64,000 nt of DNA from Mesodorylaimus sp. YZB2_4 (GCA_030248295.1 JASANH010001039.1:1054001-1118000), one strand, 5' to 3'. Shown: positions 46,311-58,130, counted from the first letter of the stretch. Made by a program: numbers and translations. The notes: a model not told the origin generated them from the sequence alone.

Positions 46311-48210
46311 TCGCTGGCAACTGGCTCACTGGCGATGGCAACGGACTGACAGGCGTGGGCAACAAGACCCACATTTGTGCAGCCAAGACCATCATTCGTG
46401 AACGAGCAGTCAATCGGAATGACGAGGTACGGCCAGCAGCGCGCTTATGTTTTGACCGCGAGACTGTGTAAAGTGTCAACAGTGCTGTGGAGCAGCGAGG
46501 ACAGTGTGAAATTGCCGGAATGTACCCATCCGTAGTAGGCTGCGAGGCCAGTGAGGAGAGGCAAGAATGCAGTATTCCCTGCCAGAAAAATATGATGGTG
46601 CCCAGCGATCAGTCTCTATGGGAGGACGCCTTCCAGGGTGATTCTTCCGCTAGGCATGCATCAAGCCCTTTGCATGTTCAGTCTGCGGCAACTGATAAGG
46701 AGCTCGTCGGAAAAGACGACCACAGCCCTCGCTGTCCAATTGGTCCGATCCGGGATGGGTGAATGGAAATGGCGCTTGGTGATTGTCTGATCGGGTCCGA
46801 ATTCGAACCAGCAAGACTCTGAAGATAGGTAGATACCCCCGTACAGCGGGTGGTCACCACACTGTTTTACCACAGCAACAAGCGCAGGCATGCGACTCCA
46901 CTCGAGGGTGAAAAAACGCATCATCGCAATCAGCCGCGAATCGAACTCGCGCCGCCAATTGTTTACCCAGCGTGAGAGGCAGACGTGCGATCCTCAATGC
47001 ACCACGCGAGCTAGTAATGGCACCAGGACAACTCTCGCTCGAAGCTTTTCACTGCTGCTCCTGCAGATTGCACCAAAGTGGTGTGAGGTTCAGTATGTCT
47101 GCAAATAACAAACCACGTACACAGCCGAAGGGAAAGGTGTGTGGGATAAGTGAGACTGTGAACACTTGTTCTGTGTTTGTTCATTTGACCCATCCTCTTC
47201 GGTCCAGGGGAGGGGATTTTTGTCCCTTCACCCGCGGGCTAGGGGGCTTTTTAATTGACCCTAACTTGCCATCGACTAGGGTCAATCCGGCATTCATGTC
47301 AGGCAAGGGCACGTGCCAGTGTAACCCGCATCTCTTGATGAGGGTTCGTCTCTGCTGGTACCGCCCGGCACGAGTCGCCTGGTGCAACTCGTTTTTTTAT
47401 TTATATTGTTGCAGGAGGAACTTTGTTTGTTTTTAAACTTTAATTTTTTAAATTTGTTGTTGCAAGTCATGAGTTTAGGAGTCTTCCATTGCTCCCTATG
47501 ACTTCAGGCCACTATAACGTCGGCCTCGGGAGGGTGAATCTTCTGCACCTTCTACAGCTTCTGCAGGCTTACGCTTTCTACTTACAAGGGTGTGTTTTGA
47601 ACAGAGGTATACTTTCCCCAGCGATAAACCTTCTACAGGGGTATACTTCTTACAACGTCGAAAAGCCATTATGCTACTGCTCAGATTTCTGCTTGGCTAA
47701 ACAGTACTCACAAGAAATTTTTTTGTGAGGTGCATGTTATGACCGTATCCGTAAGATAGCTCCGGCGCTACACGAACTGACTTCATTAGGCATGCATGGT
47801 GCGGTTTCCCTTGCTTGGAAAGAATGGGAGGAAAAAAGTAGGCGGGGTCGACTGTCTGGAAAAGGGGGGAAGTCTGGATACACTGTATTGGTCTACCTAT
47901 GTTTCACACAAGGTTTTGTTTTGTGCAGGGGTATGCTTTTAACAAGGGCGCATGTTTTGTAAAGGTGTATGTTTTGCACAGGGGTATCTTATATGGTTGC
48001 CTATACTTATGTCACTGCACCCCAAAGAGACATGGATAACTACTTAGAGCACACAATACTGAAGGATGAGGAGCCAAGGACGAGCAGATCAAGGACTCAG
48101 CACTTACTTATTATCGACTAAGCTGAGCCAAATTTTCCGCCAAATACCCTTACTCGTGTACTCGCCCCCTTCATATCACAACACGTGGGCAAAACTGCCT
48201 CAGCAAGTCT
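46311..48210. other. GC-rich and low-complexity intergenic DNA
   Basis: A duplicated phrase gcgtgggcaacaagacccac occurs at about 46291 and 46355. A tRNA-like segment on the minus strand (about 46990-46915; B box gcgagttcgattcgcgg) suggests another SINE head. From 47580 to 48000 degenerate copies of caggggtatactt / gcacaggggtatc recur. No gene was recognised. Confidence 0.45.
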
Positions 48211-48217
48211 AAAGCCC

Positions 48218-48347
48218 GAAGTATAGTTCGATGCGATGCGTCAAATAAGCGTGCGATGCGGCATTTTTGGGTGACCTGACAGTGTAAAAAGATGCCTAAA
48301 CCGTCGCATCGCAAGCTTATTTGACGCATCGCATCGAACTATACTTC
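48218..48347. mobile_element. Short MITE, perfect 33-bp terminal inverted repeats
   Basis: gaagtatagttcgatgcgat continuing to caaataagc at the left (48218-48250) is exactly complementary to gcttatttgacg..atacttc at the right (48314-48347). The next 10 bases are nearly complementary too. The whole 130-bp unit would fold into one hairpin with a 45-nt loop. Weak complementarity may extend a few bases outward (taaagc against gcttaa). Confidence 0.85.
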
Positions 48348-48589
48348 CAGCTTAACGATTAGAAAAAGGGCATACTGCTTCAACAATGGTCGCACATAGG
48401 CTGCTATATCCAGATTTACACCATTCTGCCAGAATTCGTTAAAAAACCCAAAATCCGCTACAAATTCCGCTAAAACAGTTAATCCGCTGTTTATCCCGCT
48501 GTCGGGCAAAAACTCCGCCAGATCTAGCGGATTCTAGCTGCATTTGGCAACGCTGATCCTCTGTTTGGTATGAGCGAGTAATCAATATG

Positions 48590-48770
48590 CTCAGCTTATC
48601 TAATCGATATGATTAGCTGATCAAGTCGATATGGCCACTTAATTTATAGATCGACCAATCATAATGATAAGTAAATCGATCACCCGATCAATCGAGTTAT
48701 CTAAGGGATGATATCGATCTAATTGGCCTATCGACCTGCTATAATAATCGAGCGATAAGCGAATAGCCGG
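48590..48770. repeat. Tract dense in ATCGAT/GATC-type palindromes
   Basis: Over about 180 bp the words atcgat, gatcga, tcgata and gatca occur more than fifteen times, with irregular spacing. There is no coding frame. It could be a cluster of binding sites or a degenerate simple repeat. Confidence 0.5.
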
Positions 48771-49399
48771 ATTCCGCATCTGATCATAAACTCGGACATA
48801 GCTAATAGTATGAGCATTATAGAGTGATCTCTTCGACATTGAAAGTCTAGGTTCAAAAAAATCTGGACATGCAGATCAAAATCCTCTTCAACCCGTAATA
48901 TTTACTTCATTTTCATTCTTAGCGTTAAAAACAGGCATCTGTGAGCAAAGTGTTAAAAATTTCAAAGGCGATCGTCGATTTTTAGAATTGATAGGAAAAG
49001 GAGCCCTGCATGTTTGCGCAAACTTTGACTTTTTGTGCAAAAACGCAATTCATGACGTGCAGAGACACCCATCAAGGACCCAGTACGATCGCCTAAACAT
49101 AGTCGCGTTTATACTCATTTGCCCGATTTCATTGCATTTATACTGCTTCTCGAGTTTTCAGGGTCCAGTGTAACCTGAAACAGAGTTCAGCAACCCTCGA
49201 GCATCTGGGAAATCTAGGACCATTCCAAGCGGTGCGCCGCTCTGTCACAGATAACTCAGTGACTAGTATAAAAAAGGCCTCGAGTAACCAGCTCTGACGG
49301 CATCCGTCCAGCCGGGCCAGCGTCCATCTGTGTGTCTTCACCAGACGCACCCCCGACGAGGGATCCGCCCCCCAGTCCCACGAGCATCTTAAGTGTCGT
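48771..49399. other. Intergenic, nothing recognised
   Basis: No gene, RNA or repeat partner was seen; the SINE begins at its right border. Confidence 0.4.
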
Positions 49400-49545
49400 G
49401 TCATGTCGTACTGTGCAGCGCATTCGAGGACTAAGGATCACATATTTGACGATCATTTTGTACCGGGGCGGGACTCGAACTCTCCCCGTGTAAGTGCGCA
49501 CTTAGAGTGAGAGGCAGATGCCTTAACCCGCTAGGCCACGGGCCA
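49400..49545 (-). mobile_element. tRNA-derived SINE (family A), minus strand
   Basis: On the minus strand the head is ggcccgtggcctagcgggtt, followed by aaggcatctgcctctcac, then B box gagagttcgagtcccgcc. A tail with cctcgaatgcgctgc and acgacatgacacgac follows. This is the best tRNA-like head of the family in the window and resembles a tRNA with a CTC loop. The acceptor ends do not pair well, so I read it as a SINE and not a tRNA gene. Confidence 0.7.
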
Positions 49546-49649
49546 GACATTTTGGACGACTTTTTCAGCTCAACGTTTTCCTTTTACGTCCAGTGCATAA
49601 GAGCATAGACAGTCGACAGTCGCTGTTATTTTTCAGAGTAACATCTACG

Positions 49650-50147
49650 CTAAGTCGCAAGCTGGTATCGCCTCGAAACAAATAACAGGACCCCTACGCA
49701 ACTGGTGATCAATGTCAAAGTATGTTTCACCATACTTGATCCATTACAGTAGTCATTACTGCAAAAGCAAACGCGACCTGAACCGAGATTATTCGCAGCA
49801 TCGACACATCCTTTTATGAACGACATCCCAGATGATGGAAATGGTGCGGCATCTTTCAAATAAATGTCTTTTCCTTAAATAAAACACGAGATATCTTGTT
49901 ACCAGTCCAAAAACCACAACTGTGGTGGCGTACCGTTCACTTTTCCAACAGTTTTTGTGCACATTTCACCACTCTTTTGGCCTGAGCGGCAATTCACCGA
50001 GTTTTTGCATTCGTAACACATCACTGATCTTGCTGAAACAAAACATCTACAGTAATAACCGCATAAAACCAGCGTTAAAAACTCATTACTTTGCTTCAAA
50101 CAGCAGAAAATTACAGTGAAGTACAACAGAAACTTAAAACATGCCAT
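49650..50147 (-). CDS. Ly6/uPAR-like protein, paralog 3 (eight-cysteine form)
   Basis: Exons 50147-50090, 50032-49934 and 49873-49650 (phase-1 introns of 57 and 60 nt) give 126 residues. The signal peptide is MACFKFLLYFTVIFCC. The domain has CYEC, NC, then MC after nine residues with Lys in place of Cys 4. It lacks Cys 6 (KDA where paralog 1 has KAC), then keeps GC, CFC-x4-CN (CFCSNDYCN). The tail is hydrophobic (TLITSCVGVLLFVS), followed by RRYQLAT, less typical of a GPI signal. This is the most compact gene of the cluster. Function is unknown. Confidence 0.83.
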
Positions 50148-52020
50148 AGTGTTGCACTGAGGGGAAAACTGATCGCATTGGATTGGAAGCATAAGCTGGC
50201 TTTCCGTTCCACCATAAGCAAGAAATTTGTTTTCTAGCTGTTAATGGCATTCATTTGTGACTAAGCAGCCGCTTTTGTTTTTCCCTACAACTCATTTTTT
50301 CTCTTGTCTGCTTTTTGGCTTTTGATCGATGCTCTGTCACATCTATAGAAATAAATCAAGAAATCCGAGGTCTGAAATGCTTTAAGCCATAGTAGGGGTG
50401 ATTTCGGAAGAAATGAGTATGCCCTGTTATGGAGGGCCTCATGATAGACACGAGTAAGGTGCGCGCTTTGCTCAGATAGGAATCCCTTTTTCAGAAAACA
50501 AGATTTTCAGTTTAGAATTTTAATTGCACGTGCTTTCGACATTAATACACAGGCGCCATGTCTTACTGTAATCGCAGGCTATTCATCACGATTACTTTTC
50601 TCACCAATTTTTTCCCGCCTTCAGTCCTTTTTTGATAAAATTATCATGTAAGTTTTTCGAAATAAAAAGAGACTCAATATCGACTCAAGTCCGAAAACCA
50701 GTACTTTTTCCGAGAAAAAGGTTTTCCCGTGAAATTTTTACAGAAATTTTTAAAAAACTTTTTAAAGCAACTTATTTGCATTGCTCATTGATTTTGATTT
50801 TGAATTTGACAAAGCCCCCACTCAAAATTTCGCTGCAGGATTTTATTCTTTGATCGCAGACTATTATTGACTCCAAACATTGCCTATCTTGCAGAGCACA
50901 AAAAAATGCTACTGAAGTAGGCTTGTCCCATGTTCAGAAGTCACAAAAAAACCGCTAACAGGACGTGTATTTTTAAAGTGTGCAGCTCGCGACGTGTCTG
51001 TGACTGATTTTGAGTCTTGCGATTGCTTGCGACCGCCCACACGCTTTCGGTTACAAACAGGAACAGTCGGACCGCCCCAGGAAGGCTTCACTTTTAGAAA
51101 TCCGTCCTGCACGCGGTTCTTTGTGACTTCTGGGCGGGGGAGAAATCTGTCATAGTAGCATTTTTTCTGCTCTGCAAGATAGGCCATGTTCGGCATTGAT
51201 AATAGCCTACGATCGAAGTCGAAATGTTGATATATAAAACCATAGCTGGATATATCAGAGGCCTTTTGCGGTTTGACCCACACATGTAGAAACGAATTAC
51301 GAGTATATAGGGAACCCATATTTCCTGAAAGAGCGTTCTAAGCGGCATATGCTCGAATTGAAAATCAGGGGAGGAGGTGCTTCTTTATTTCGAGTTATTC
51401 GTACAAGTACGCAGAAAAATTTAAATTCCGGCTTCAGGCGGGAATATCTCATGAACGATAAGACATAGGAGAAATTTGAAAAAGCTTTCGAGATGGTCAA
51501 CCTTGGTCATTTTAATATATTTTAGATCATTCCAGGACCAAGGGTTGGGGAGGTATGGCCAATATCGTCTAGGCAACATTCGCAAGGTCTTTATCTGTAT
51601 TTCAATTGAGAAGGGGTAAAAAACATTTTTGACTTTTGCTCACCCTTTTTTCACCCTTGGGGTGCGTAATACTAAGAACAAAAAGTCATAGGGTCAGAAT
51701 TTTTACTAGGCGAGTCAAGATTCGTTTGGGTCGACCCTTACAGAGACACTGTCAACCAGTTTTTGCTGAAAAATGATGCATTACAGTAATCCGTTATCCT
51801 GAGCATCACACTAAAGCACGCGCGAAGTGGGCACAATTGAACTTTCTTTGAAAATACAGTATGCGTTTCGCATGTCTTGAGCGAAAGGAATTGGATCTGA
51901 GCTTAATGGAATGCCAACCTTAGCTTCCATAAACACCATGTACCTTCGAGGTGCTACAAAAACTTCAAAAATTCTCCAAGGTTTTATTGACCAAATTAAC
52001 AAAAGTGGCTTTGTTATCCT
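50148..52020. other. Intergenic between Ly6-like paralogs 3 and 4
   Basis: About 1.9 kb. A 35-bp inverted pair (50882-50915 and 51155-51188; tgcctatcttgcagagcac) brackets about 240 bp. A 136-codon minus-strand ORF (51319-50909) shows no family resemblance. A reverse AATAAA (tttatt, 51983-51988) lies 33 nt past the stop of paralog 4. Confidence 0.45.
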
Positions 52021-53128
52021 TCATTGTTCCTTAAAACGCCAAGAAATCAGTGCTAGGAAAGAACCGACAATCAAACTGAACGTCGGAAATCTTTTCGAGC
52101 CACTATTGCACATATCTTTGGTGCAGATGCAAACACGGCCATTTCCGTCATCTGAAGTTGCGGCATCCAAACAGCCGTTTAATGTGTGGACCCCAGGGAT
52201 TGGAGAGTTAATACAATTCTTGATGACACCTTTCTGGCCTACAATTGTAAATGTTTTGGAATGGCAGTTTTATAGAATAAGCTTCGCAGAAACTAAATAT
52301 TGAACAGCTGGAAATAAACTTTTAGAAAAAAACATACTGTTTTTAGAAGCATGCCAAGCGGCGTAAAATAACTTCTGGAAAAATTTTTTTGCTTACCTTG
52401 TCTAATTCCATCGATTTTCACACACAGGTCGCCGATGCATTCTCCCACATTGCAGTTTGCAAAGCTGGTGCATTTGTAGCATCTCACTGCCCAACCTATA
52501 ATGCAGCTGCCTCACAAAATGTTACAAGCCCCTGTTTTAAAACAGGTGTCCTATATTTTTGCAAAATACGTACATCTTGGTGAAAAGAAGAAACAGGTGA
52601 CAAAGCAGAGGTGCTTCTTCGAAGAAACTCGTGTGTTTGGCTTAGTCTCCTTTCAATTTTGAGCAGAATATGAGAATATGTCAATATTATTAGTTATTTC
52701 CTCACAGAAAAAAGATACGAGATTATACTACAACTGCAATTAAAATCCGATATTTCTACAGTATCTACATACAACACACTACCTACACTTTATTTTAACT
52801 CTGTCATTCAATATAATACACAAAAATTTTGCATTTTGTATATGACTTTGGTAATTCCACATTCGCCTGTCATTTACAGCAGAAACAACATGTGCTTTTT
52901 TAAAAATGTATGCTCACTGCATCATCTTCTATTTTTTGTACATCTAACGCTCTAACAAAAAAATCATGTTGACTGCAATGCGTTTTCAATAACGAGAGAA
53001 TATTGCATTTTTAACACTGACCAGTCTAAATTTTTCAAGGAACCAAAAAACTTACTTCCTGTCGCACACCACATCAGCAAAATGACCAGTGTGACAACAC
53101 TATTCAATTGCCGTCCGAGGGAATCCAT
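52021..53128 (-). CDS. Ly6/uPAR-like GPI-anchored protein, paralog 4
   Basis: Exons 53128-53056, 52486-52397 and 52238-52021 (phase-1 introns) give 126 residues. The first exon encodes MDSLGRQLNSVVTLVILLMWCATG, a signal peptide longer than in the relatives. Ten Cys: CYKC, NC-x4-C-x4-C (NCNVGECIGDLC), NC, GC, CIC-x4-CN (CICTKDMCN). The hydrophobic tail is FSLIVGSFLALISW with a short polar end. Its promoter and first exon are duplicated at 44060-44240. Confidence 0.85.
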
Positions 53129-54594
53129 CTTCAGGACGGCTCTTCTTTGCGCTCTCTTCGCTCCCGCCTAAGCCTTTACTTGCGCTGAGCCAAGCATCGG
53201 TTGAAATCTTTTTGTCAGAGGACCTAAAAGCGTACTTACTAGTTTCTATACACTAAATCAGAATTTAGCTGCCTAAAAGCATTGTTGTCATTCTCGTTTC
53301 AAGCTGTGTGTTTCACGCAGCAATGATGTTACTAAGGTGGAATAAAGGAGGATCGTAGATCTAGGCAATAAAATCTCATGTATCCAGGGATTTTTCAACT
53401 CCAGTATGGATATTACTTGATGTGTGCTTGATAGTGATATGTGCTAGACATCAAACATTCGAAATACCATTTGCTCAGCAACTGCTCGCGAGGAATGCCA
53501 GGTCTTGTATGAAGATACGGTATGCATTAGATTGCACAGGAACATGATTATGTAGATGCGCAGGAAAACAATTCTAAGCGGGCATAAAATACTCCGATAG
53601 GTACTGAACGCAAAAACTGAACATGTTTCTCGCAAAGAGACATTATTGCAAACATTTTTTTCCATGCTGGCACAATTGTGAGCATCGCATGCGTGTACAC
53701 GTGGGAAAAACTTTTATCGACGCACTCTCTAGTAGAAAATATATCGACTTGGACCATTGATATTGCTTCTCACTCAATCCAAACCTGCAGAGGAACAAAA
53801 AACCAAAAGATTGATATGGACATTTTTTGTATTCACTCATTTCTCTTTTTCCACCGACCGTGCCACTGGTAGTGTAAGCATAAATACCTACCCTACTAAT
53901 AATAAGCAGGCTAAGTTGTTTCTTAATCAGCTCAAAATAATAGTTCATGCAGTTGGCTGAACTGGCAAAAAACACACACACGTATTTTTCACTGTGCTCC
54001 TCAAAATACACGCATACAGAATGAGTTTTGAGCTTGGGTAATGTAAAATGCTACTTGCTTCGTGTCCGCGCTGTTAAACACATTGCCTGCAAGAAATCTT
54101 TCTGCCAACAAGTAAATATAAACCACAAAACCACCAACCAACCCCCCCCCACCCTTTTTTTGCGAAACGGTAAAATGCTGTTACTGCTTTGACAATAAAC
54201 TGTGCAGAGGGTTGACTTGCAGTCGAAAATCTGCACGAAGCAAGCAGCTAGAGTGTCACCAGTCAAGGCGATGTTTTCAGCCATGGATCAGGTAGGACTG
54301 GTTGACTGCTTATCGGCGTGGTGCGAAAGCCCCTTCAGTGATATGGACCAAGTCTGTGTCAAAAAGCTTTGATTGTAAGTCGTGGCGAACAATGAGAGAA
54401 ATACCGCGCACGCAGAACTGAAGTCGACAGAGCATGCGTGCAGTGCATTTATGAAAGATAGCTAATGAAGCATTTCCCGACAGGGACCATGTCGTGATAG
54501 GGAACCATCCATAAAAGACTTCCGCTACTGGTGGATAGAGCGGGAGAAAAAAGTTGACGCCAGTAGATGTTGGAAAGATTGACGCTAACGAAGT
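53129..54594. other. Intergenic, nothing coding recognised
   Basis: The first 150 bp form the promoter region shared with the orphan copy at 44060. The rest holds short ORFs with no domain and a C-rich run near 54142-54153. Confidence 0.4.
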
Positions 54595-54790
54595 CCACTT
54601 GACCCGCTGGGCCCAAGCTGGGTTGTGGCGGCATTGGATTACGCGTCTGCCTGTCACTTTTGGTGCGCACTCACAAGGGAGGTTTCGACTCCCACCTGGG
54701 TGGGAAATCATTGTGCCCTTTCGCCATGAAGTGCGCAGTACAGAGATTGCCTATGGGTAAAGTATGATACAAGATGGCATGACATACTGT
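54595..54790 (+). mobile_element. tRNA-derived SINE (family A)
   Basis: Head cattggattacgcgtctgcc, B box gggaggtttcgactcccacc, tail gaagtgcgcagtacagag and aaagtatgatacaagatgg. Order and spacing match the copies at 8595 and 8800. Confidence 0.65.
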
Positions 54791-55420
54791 AGCCAATAGG
54801 CATGACTGTAGCTTTTCAAAGTTTTCGAAGGATGATGTCCACGGAGTACATTTGGGAAATCACCGATGCCTACTGTCTTTGACAAAAACGAAACAGACAG
54901 TTATTCATGAATATATAACCGACTGATTGCTTCCTTGCCTGAGCTCCTGAAAAAAGTGCGACGAGAGAGGCACAGTGCTAATAAGATGACTTCTTGATGG
55001 TACGGCATGATTGCACCGTACATAGATTACAACTGACGCACTTTCTATCAAGCAAACATGCATGTCCGCTATCGATTTTTTTTTAGAAAATCCGTTAGAC
55101 TGGAGGCTGTGAAAGAGCTGATATATCACACAAACTTAAAAACTAATTTCAAGGAACATGTGTCATCATGACCCTGATCATTTGATGGAAGGCTAGTGTA
55201 GTCTGCCAGCACACGCTTTTCAGTTCAGAAATCTATTCAGGATGAAAGACCGCTCTGGGTTGCTCATACATATGTACATGTATGCTTCTGAAACATGAAT
55301 CATAAGTTTTCGTTACATCGACGTGATTTTCTGCAAAACACATTGCTCATAAAGCATATCGCTCTCTCGCCAATCACTTTTTACTTTCTCGAGCTCCAGT
55401 TTCACATATCTTCGTTCGAA
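54791..55420. other. Upstream region of Ly6-like paralog 5
   Basis: No gene was seen. Just before the ATG, the segment ctcgagctccagtttcaca..ttcg resembles the segment before paralog 6 (ctcgaactccagcttcg), so the two promoters are recent duplicates. Confidence 0.5.
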
Positions 55421-55972
55421 ATGAAGGCTGTTATTTTCGTATTTTTCTTCTGCCTCACGTTTTTGACAGGTATATTGATCTTCTGATTTTTAATTGGCTT
55501 TTTCGCCTAAAATACTGAAACCTTCTTGTTCATGCAGCTCATTTCTACTAATTTACAAAAAATGTTTTAGGCGAAGCAATAAAATGCTACTCGTGCGCGG
55601 ATCTGGATAACTGTGTCATTGGACAATGCGATGGCGTCAAATGTCTAAAACAAAGAACAAAAGCAAATGGCCAGTTATTTTCTGTTTTTTTTTAATTTTC
55701 ACGTTTTTCTGTATAAAAAATGAGCTAGCAAGCGTCAGTCAATTCTAAGCTTTTCTATTATTACAGGTGTCACTACTGTCTTTAAATACTGTGCTCCGGA
55801 CATGGGAGCTGACGGTTGCACAGAGCAAGTGGTTGCGGGCGTTTCGACGGAAACCTGCTATTGCAAAACTGATTTTTGTAATGGAGCTCAGTCGATAAAG
55901 AACCTAATTGAAACGATGTCAATTCTTGGATTTTGCGCCATTATTTTTTCTGTAGCGAACTGGATTATTTAA
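55421..55972 (+). CDS. Ly6/uPAR-like GPI-anchored protein, paralog 5
   Basis: Exons 55421-55469, 55571-55669 and 55767-55972 give 117 residues. The signal peptide is MKAVIFVFFFCLTFLTG. Ten Cys: CYSC, NC-x4-C-x4-C (NCVIGQCDGVKC), YC, GC, CYC-x4-CN (CYCKTDFCN). The hydrophobic tail is MSILGFCAIIFSVANWII. Phase demands that exon 2 end at AAT G before gccagttatt, a GC donor in place of GT; the acceptor is a normal ttattacag. A poly(A) signal is at 56065-56070. Its closest relative is the decayed paralog 6 directly downstream. Confidence 0.85.
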
Positions 55973-56761
55973 GTTTGTGAAAAAAGTTTTTTCGCAAAGC
56001 AAAGTTCGATAGAAACTTTTAAGTTTTTTTAATTTTATCGTATGAAGTTTGGGTTTTTTTAAGTAATAAATTTCACTGGTTCTCTGAAGACAGGGTTTCG
56101 GGTACACTCGAGCCTGAGGTGGGCGAGTGACAAATGTGAATTCTCCAGTTGACCCTATGCGCTGATAGAGGTCCCGTTAAAGGTGTCCAGATAGATGGTG
56201 AGGGGGGGCGGGGGGGAGATAAGGTATTTTTTTGTTTCGAGCAAATAAGAGGGGTGCAATAGACGTGGCAGACTGACTGCTTCAGTGTCTTAACTCCGAA
56301 AAGAGCTTTGACAAAAATTATCGGTGCTAAATGGTGACGTGTTTGGGACGCAACGAATGCAACGAGCGCCTTAATGCATACTGTACTCAATTCGATCGGG
56401 CTCGGAAGACCTATACTCGAAAGAAAATCCGTCTAAGCCGAGTTTAAGGCAGTGGAAGCCAGATGTGTCATGTGAACTGCAAAAAAAAGGTACAAAGCCT
56501 TTCTTATCGCAAAATGCGTAGGGTCGTTTGACCTGACGTTTGGGTAACATGCGATAAAATGCTTACACATTCCGAAATTCAAATTGGATAAAAGGTCGCT
56601 TATGATTCCTCATATTTCTCACTGCCACGAAAATGCATGAATCACAAATTCCTTTTACTGACCTTATTTTCTATTAGAAACATTGCCATGTAGTATCATC
56701 GATGTCAGAGCACAAACCACATTTTAGTATCTCGAACTCCAGCTTCGTACAATGTCGTTTA
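55973..56761. other. Intergenic between paralogs 5 and 6
   Basis: Contains the poly(A) signal of paralog 5 and a G-rich run (56197-56219, a possible G-quadruplex). The end carries the duplicated promoter segment of paralog 6. Confidence 0.45.
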
Positions 56762-57281
56762 AAAGCTATTATTTTCGTTTGTTTTTTCGCTCACTCTCTT
56801 CAGAGGTAGTTACATTGAACTTTTAAATATTGGCCGTTTTTTTTACTGCTCAAAATACTGAAGCGTCGGACTGTTCTTGTTCATGCAGTTTTTTTTATGG
56901 TTCACTAACATTTTTTCAGGGTGAAGCAATAAAATGCTACTCGTGTGAAGGTGACAGAAACTGTATCAGTGGACAGTGTGATGGTGGCCAATGTGTGAAA
57001 GACTCGCTAACAACAGATGGCCAGTTATTTCTGGTGTCTTGACGTTTACTCTTTTTCTGCTTTATGTATTTGAGCCATCAAAAAAAGTCAGATCCATGCT
57101 TTCCGGTTTCATCACAGGTTTCACTGTTGTCGCTAAATATTGCATTTTGGACAAGGGATCTGACGGCTGCGAAAAAACTGATGTTCTTGATGCTTCAATA
57201 GTGAGATGCTATCGCAGAATTGATTATTGCAATGGCGGTGATTCGATGAAGAACGAAATCAAAACGATGTCAATTCTTTGA
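56762..57281 (+). pseudogene. Ly6/uPAR-like paralog 6, probably decayed
   Basis: Exon 1 (56762-56805, frame KAIIFV) has no ATG in frame where paralog 5 starts. An upstream ATG at 56752 is out of frame. Exon 2 (56920-57019) has CYSC and NC-x4-C-x4-C (NCISGQCDGGQC), but its acceptor phase differs from the relatives. It ends at GAT G before gccagttatt, the same GC donor as paralog 5. Exon 3 (57118-57281) reads YC, GC, then CYRRIDYCN, so the ninth Cys is lost. It stops at TGA (57279) where paralog 5 has GGA, removing the GPI-type tail; the old tail sequence is still readable beyond. A secreted, tail-less protein from an alternative start is possible but less likely. Confidence 0.78.
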
Positions 57282-58040
57282 GCATGCGCCATTGTTTCTT
57301 TTTTTTGCGAGCTGGATTATTTAGGTTTGTAAGAGAGGGTAATCCGAAAAAAGTTTGCATAAAAAATTGGTGCTATTTGAAACTGCACCATGATTTGTCT
57401 GTTTTTTTCGAATGATCCTGTAATATTCGACAAGTTCAATCCGCTGCAAGTGCATGTAGACAACCCTTACCCTGCGTGAAAAAATTGATGACATTGATGC
57501 CTCTCACAAGGTCTTGGTCTCATGGTTTGAGTCCTGCTCAAAGCCCACGCTTTTAAGCCAGGGTGTCTATGAGAGTCAACCAAGTGCTTGCCAATTGAAA
57601 ATTTTGATTCTGTGATTTTATTGTGCTTTACCTAGGGCCCCTATGTGTATGGTGTCGCGAAAGTCAAAGATATTTTTCGACGACTCCCTATGGAAGTACA
57701 CATCAAATATCCCATATCTTCCCAACACTTGGTCCCAGAATGATTTCGAGTATGCCTGTGAAAATGTCCGCAAGATGATGCAACAAAATGCTTTTTATAA
57801 ACATTTTTCTCGGTCTCACGGCTTGTGCTCTCCGCTTCCGCTTGTTTGATTGATGCCAGATTGCGATGTCATGTCAAAAAAGCTGAGGTAATCATTTAGA
57901 CGCAAAGCCAAAGACCAGCGAGCTAAAGTCTGAGGTGGGTTTTAAATTTTGAAACTTGATACATATTTGGGAAAATGGCGACTTGCGCCTAAATTATTCT
58001 CGTGCAGTGCATTGCTCAAACACGCAGATGCGGATCTAGG
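57282..58040. other. Intergenic, nothing recognised
   Basis: The relic of the lost C-terminal tail of paralog 6 extends to about 57325. Beyond it there are short ORFs only. Confidence 0.45.
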
Positions 58041-58130
58041 TCAATTGTTCGCCTACAGTTGTTCGCGAGCAATTGTTCGCGGACAATTGTTCGCCCGCAA
58101 TTATTCGCCTAAACAGTTGTTCCCCTACTT
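58041..58130 (+). repeat. 14-bp minisatellite
   Basis: Five to six near-perfect copies of a 14-bp unit of the form caattgttcgcnnn stand in a row, with a stray copy (caattattcgcc) at about 58179. The unit holds the palindrome caattg. Confidence 0.75.

Noticed and set aside
49450..49545. tRNA gene on the minus strand
   Set aside because: The D-arm and B box look good, but acceptor strands do not pair and the same head-tail unit recurs at four other places, so it is a SINE.
50909..51319. 136-codon minus-strand ORF
   Set aside because: No domain, no splice or promoter context, and it spans one arm of a short inverted repeat. Length alone is not convincing.
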